Shown here one piece after another: positions 61,843 to 64,000 of a stretch of 64,000 nucleotides of DNA. Below the pieces are notes generated by a model, which worked only from the letters and a program-made list of their open reading frames with translations, was not told the origin of the DNA and did not search any database. Where the stretch lies: contig NZ_FOMO01000001.1 of the NCBI RefSeq assembly GCF_900112645.1, forward strand, positions 682,001 to 746,000, written 5' to 3'. The translations under genes and the position numbers were made by a program. The stretch's first letter is position 1. Every line of letters starts with the position of its first letter. Source of the stretch: Phytopseudomonas straminea (lineage in GTDB: Bacteria; Pseudomonadota; Gammaproteobacteria; Pseudomonadales; Pseudomonadaceae).

Positions 61843-62514
61843 GTGCCATTACCTCCCTTGAATGCCCCGAACCTGGGCATTACCCCGTCTGCCTCCGAGG
61901 TGATTACCAAGCACCTGCGCGACGCCATCGTCGCCGGGCATTTTGCCGAAGACGAGCCGGTGCGCCAGGATGATATCGCCAAGCTGTTCAACGTCAGCAA
62001 GATCCCCGTGCGCGAAGCGCTCAAACGCCTGGAGGCTGAGGGGCTGGTGGTGTTCCAGCGCAACAAGGGCGCGGTGGTCACGCGCATCTCCGAGCCGGAC
62101 CTGGCGCAGATGTTCGAGGTGCGCATCCTGCTCGAAGACAAGGTGCTGCGCCTGGCGATTCCCAATATGAACGAAGCCACCTTTGCCCGTGCCGAGCGCA
62201 TCTGCGAGGAGTTCATCGGCGAAGACGATGTCGGCCGCTGGGCCGAGCTCAACTGGGAGCTGCATGCCTGCCTGTACGAGCCGGCACAGCGGCCATTTCT
62301 GGTCAGCTTGATCCGCTCCATCCACGACAAACTGGAACGCTACCTGCGCATGCAGATGAGCCTGTCCGAGGGCAAGGATCTCGCCGATCACGAGCACCGC
62401 GAAATCCTCGCAGCCTGCCGCGCCCGTGACATCGAGCGCGCCGCCACGTTACTCGAAGAGCACATCACGGGGGTCTGCCGCAGCCTGTTCGAGCAGTTGC
62501 CTGGGCATCGCTGA
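61843..62514 (+). CDS. GntR family regulator (FCD/VanR subfamily)
   Basis: A 223-residue protein. The winged helix-turn-helix (about residues 15-75) contains DDIAKLFNVSKIPVREALKR, the GntR recognition helix. The FCD effector domain has metal-ligand-like residues (NWELHACLYEP, DLADHEHREILAA). FCD members respond to small carboxylates. The start GTG at 61843 has AGGTG upstream and gives a normal-length protein; ATG at 61795 overlaps the pycR stop but has no ribosome binding site. An ATATCATAT element at about 61804-61812 could be its own operator. Confidence 0.88.
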   Translation: MPLPPLNAPNLGITPSASEVITKHLRDAIVAGHFAEDEPVRQDDIAKLFNVSKIPVREALKRLEAEGLVVFQRNKGAVVTRISEPDLAQMFEVRILLEDKVLRLAIPNMNEATFARAERICEEFIGEDDVGRWAELNWELHACLYEPAQRPFLVSLIRSIHDKLERYLRMQMSLSEGKDLADHEHREILAACRARDIERAATLLEEHITGVCRSLFEQLPGHR

Positions 62515-62625
62515 ATCCAAGAAAAAAGCTACCGCTGCGCGATCCTGGTAGGAACGGCCATGCGCGCGACAACCACAGGTATGGCCTTATCTCACAGGGG
62601 AAACACCAAAGCGGACTCATCCACC

Positions 62626-64000
62626 CTAGATGCGGTTCGACGCCTCCAGCGCTTTCAGCAAACGAGCGTCATGACCGTAGATATCGGGGCGGAACTGTAC
62701 CTGGCCGTCCGCGCCAACCTGCGCCGTCCAGTACGCCATCAAGATCGGTACCGGCTGCGGCAAGTCGGCGCGTAAGGTGCTCCCGCTTTCCCATTGCTTG
62801 ACGATACGTGCGCGCTCGCCTGGGCTGGCGCCAGCAAGCAGTTGGTCGACCAGTTCGGTGACACGCTCGATGCGCACGCAGCCCGAGCTGAACAGCCGTG
62901 GCAGGTTGTCGAACAGGCGCTGGCTCGGCGTATCGTGCAGGTACACCGAGAACGGATTGGGGAAGCGGATCGCCACCTTGCCCAGCGGGCTGTGCGCACC
63001 CGCCGACTGGCGCACCATCACCCGCCCGGGGCGCTCCCAGTCTACGCCGCGCGGGTCTACCGGATTGCCTTCGTAGTCGATCACCTGCATGTGGTTGGCG
63101 GCCAGGTAGCCGGCAGCGTCACGGCGTAGCTCGGGCAGCTTGTCTTCCTTCAGGATGGTCGGCGGAATGGTCCAGGTCGGGTTGAGCGTCAGGTGGGTGA
63201 TGCGCGAGCGCAGCAGCGGTGTCGGCCGGGCCGGGCGACCGACCTGGGTGCGCGCCTGCCAGGTGACGGCGTGGTCACGCAGGAACATCACCTCGGCGCC
63301 CGCCACGTCGATCAGCACGCTGGTCGGCTCGATTTCGTGGGACAGCCAGCGCAGGCGCTCCAGATTGATGCGGATCTGATCCATGCGCTCGCTGGCGGAA
63401 CGGTTCAACTCGGCCAGTGTGCCGGGGCCGACCACGCCGTCGGGCTTGAGCAGGTGGTTGCGCTGGAAGGCCTTGACCGCCTCGACCAGCGCCGTGGAAT
63501 ACACCGAGGTTTCCTCGGCGACCAGCGCCGGCGCGCCTTGGGACAGATCACCGTGCAGCTGCAGCCGTTGCTCCAGCAAAGGCACCCGGCCATCAACGGC
63601 GCCGGGCTTGAGCAGCGAGCCGCCAGGAATCGCCAGCCACTGTGGCAATTCCTGGCGGCGCAGTTCGGCGTAGCGCTGGCGCAGCTGCTGATAAGGACCG
63701 AAATCAGGCCGTGCCTGAGCGAAGGCCTGCGCCGGGTCGGCCAGCCCCGCCTGGGCGATGGCCAGCAGCGGCGCCTGGCTCTGCTGCACCGCCATGCTCT
63801 CGGGCTCCCACAGCGGCTCGACCTTGGCCTGCTCGAGGCGCCCGTAGGACAGATCCCGCAGGGCCTGCAGATAAGCGGTGGTGGCGAGCACGTCGACACA
63901 GGCCGAAAGGCGCGGCGAAGGGTCATCGACTGCCGCCAGTTGGCGCAGTGGTTCCAGGTGATAGGCGCGCGGCTCCAGACCATCGTCAGCCAATGACTCC
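62626..64000 (-). CDS. L,D-transpeptidase, YcbB/LdtD-like, 5' partial
   Basis: The frame is open to base 64000, so the N-terminus lies outside the window; at least 457 residues are visible. It has a peptidoglycan-binding PGB_1-like domain (about 140 to 195, VEAVKAFQRNHLLKPDGVVG). The C-terminal YkuD domain has HDTPSQRLFDNLPRLFSSGC and the catalytic Cys in SSGCVRIERV. It makes 3-3 cross-links in peptidoglycan from the periplasm. The overall domain order is that of LdtD/YcbB. A short REP-like hairpin may lie between it and the GntR gene (about 62547-62570). Confidence 0.92.
   Translation of the reverse strand, partial: ESLADDGLEPRAYHLEPLRQLAAVDDPSPRLSACVDVLATTAYLQALRDLSYGRLEQAKVEPLWEPESMAVQQSQAPLLAIAQAGLADPAQAFAQARPDFGPYQQLRQRYAELRRQELPQWLAIPGGSLLKPGAVDGRVPLLEQRLQLHGDLSQGAPALVAEETSVYSTALVEAVKAFQRNHLLKPDGVVGPGTLAELNRSASERMDQIRINLERLRWLSHEIEPTSVLIDVAGAEVMFLRDHAVTWQARTQVGRPARPTPLLRSRITHLTLNPTWTIPPTILKEDKLPELRRDAAGYLAANHMQVIDYEGNPVDPRGVDWERPGRVMVRQSAGAHSPLGKVAIRFPNPFSVYLHDTPSQRLFDNLPRLFSSGCVRIERVTELVDQLLAGASPGERARIVKQWESGSTLRADLPQPVPILMAYWTAQVGADGQVQFRPDIYGHDARLLKALEASNRI

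Overview
The window is GC-rich, densely coded chromosomal DNA of a Pseudomonas species. The support is the gene content (prlC with a gamma-carbonic-anhydrase gene, purEK-adhA, aspA, the aat/aau acidic amino acid locus, pycAB with pycR), paired REP sequences, and sigma-54 promoters. Several blocks resemble P. aeruginosa loci known to me from memory (vgrG1b cluster PA0095-PA0101; PA5425-PA5437; PA1335-PA1342). No database search was possible, so the species is not named. There are no rRNA, tRNA, CRISPR or prophage genes.

Layout. 1-3.0 kb: tctCBA tricarboxylate transporter, 5' truncated by the window edge. 3.0-9.6 kb: yheV-like/prlC, gamma-carbonic anhydrase, a Xre-RES toxin-antitoxin pair with a palindrome over its ribosome binding site, a GNAT, and an HD hydrolase/solA-like oxidase operon. 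9.9-20.0 kb: a type VI secretion spike cluster (VgrG, DUF6484, DUF2169 adaptor, thiolase-like protein, PAAR/Tox-GHH2 nuclease, beta-propeller candidate immunity protein, TIGR02270 HEAT protein), followed by two tiny coupled ORFs, a secreted DUF6795-like candidate immunity protein and a class-3 lipase candidate effector. 20.0-24.8 kb: housekeeping genes (DUF3299, GlsB-like, purK, purE, adhA, a secreted unknown).

24.8-46.5 kb is an amino acid utilisation region. It holds the aatJQMP transporter, ggt, and the aauS/aauR two-component system. An AauR-type palindrome and a -24/-12 promoter lie upstream of aatJ. Next come a HypT-like LysR regulator and aspA, a tandem pair of orphan solute-binding proteins, a MITE-like element, a XRE regulator divergent from an AGCS symporter, a cytoplasmic asparaginase, glutaminase, homocysteine methyltransferase, and an ABC transporter that lacks its own ATPase. 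Together these genes import glutamate, aspartate and gamma-glutamyl compounds, hydrolyse Asn/Gln, and feed fumarate and 2-oxoglutarate into the TCA cycle.

46.5-57.1 kb: GNAT, an Lrp/AsnC regulator, a sigma-54-promoted TakP-like TRAP transporter, a second GGT-family enzyme, a second AGCS symporter, a lipoprotein hydrolase, a TsuA-like thiosulfate permease and a YajG-like lipoprotein. 57.1-64 kb: two-subunit pyruvate carboxylase pycA-pycB with divergent pycR, a GntR/FCD regulator, and an L,D-transpeptidase cut by the window end.
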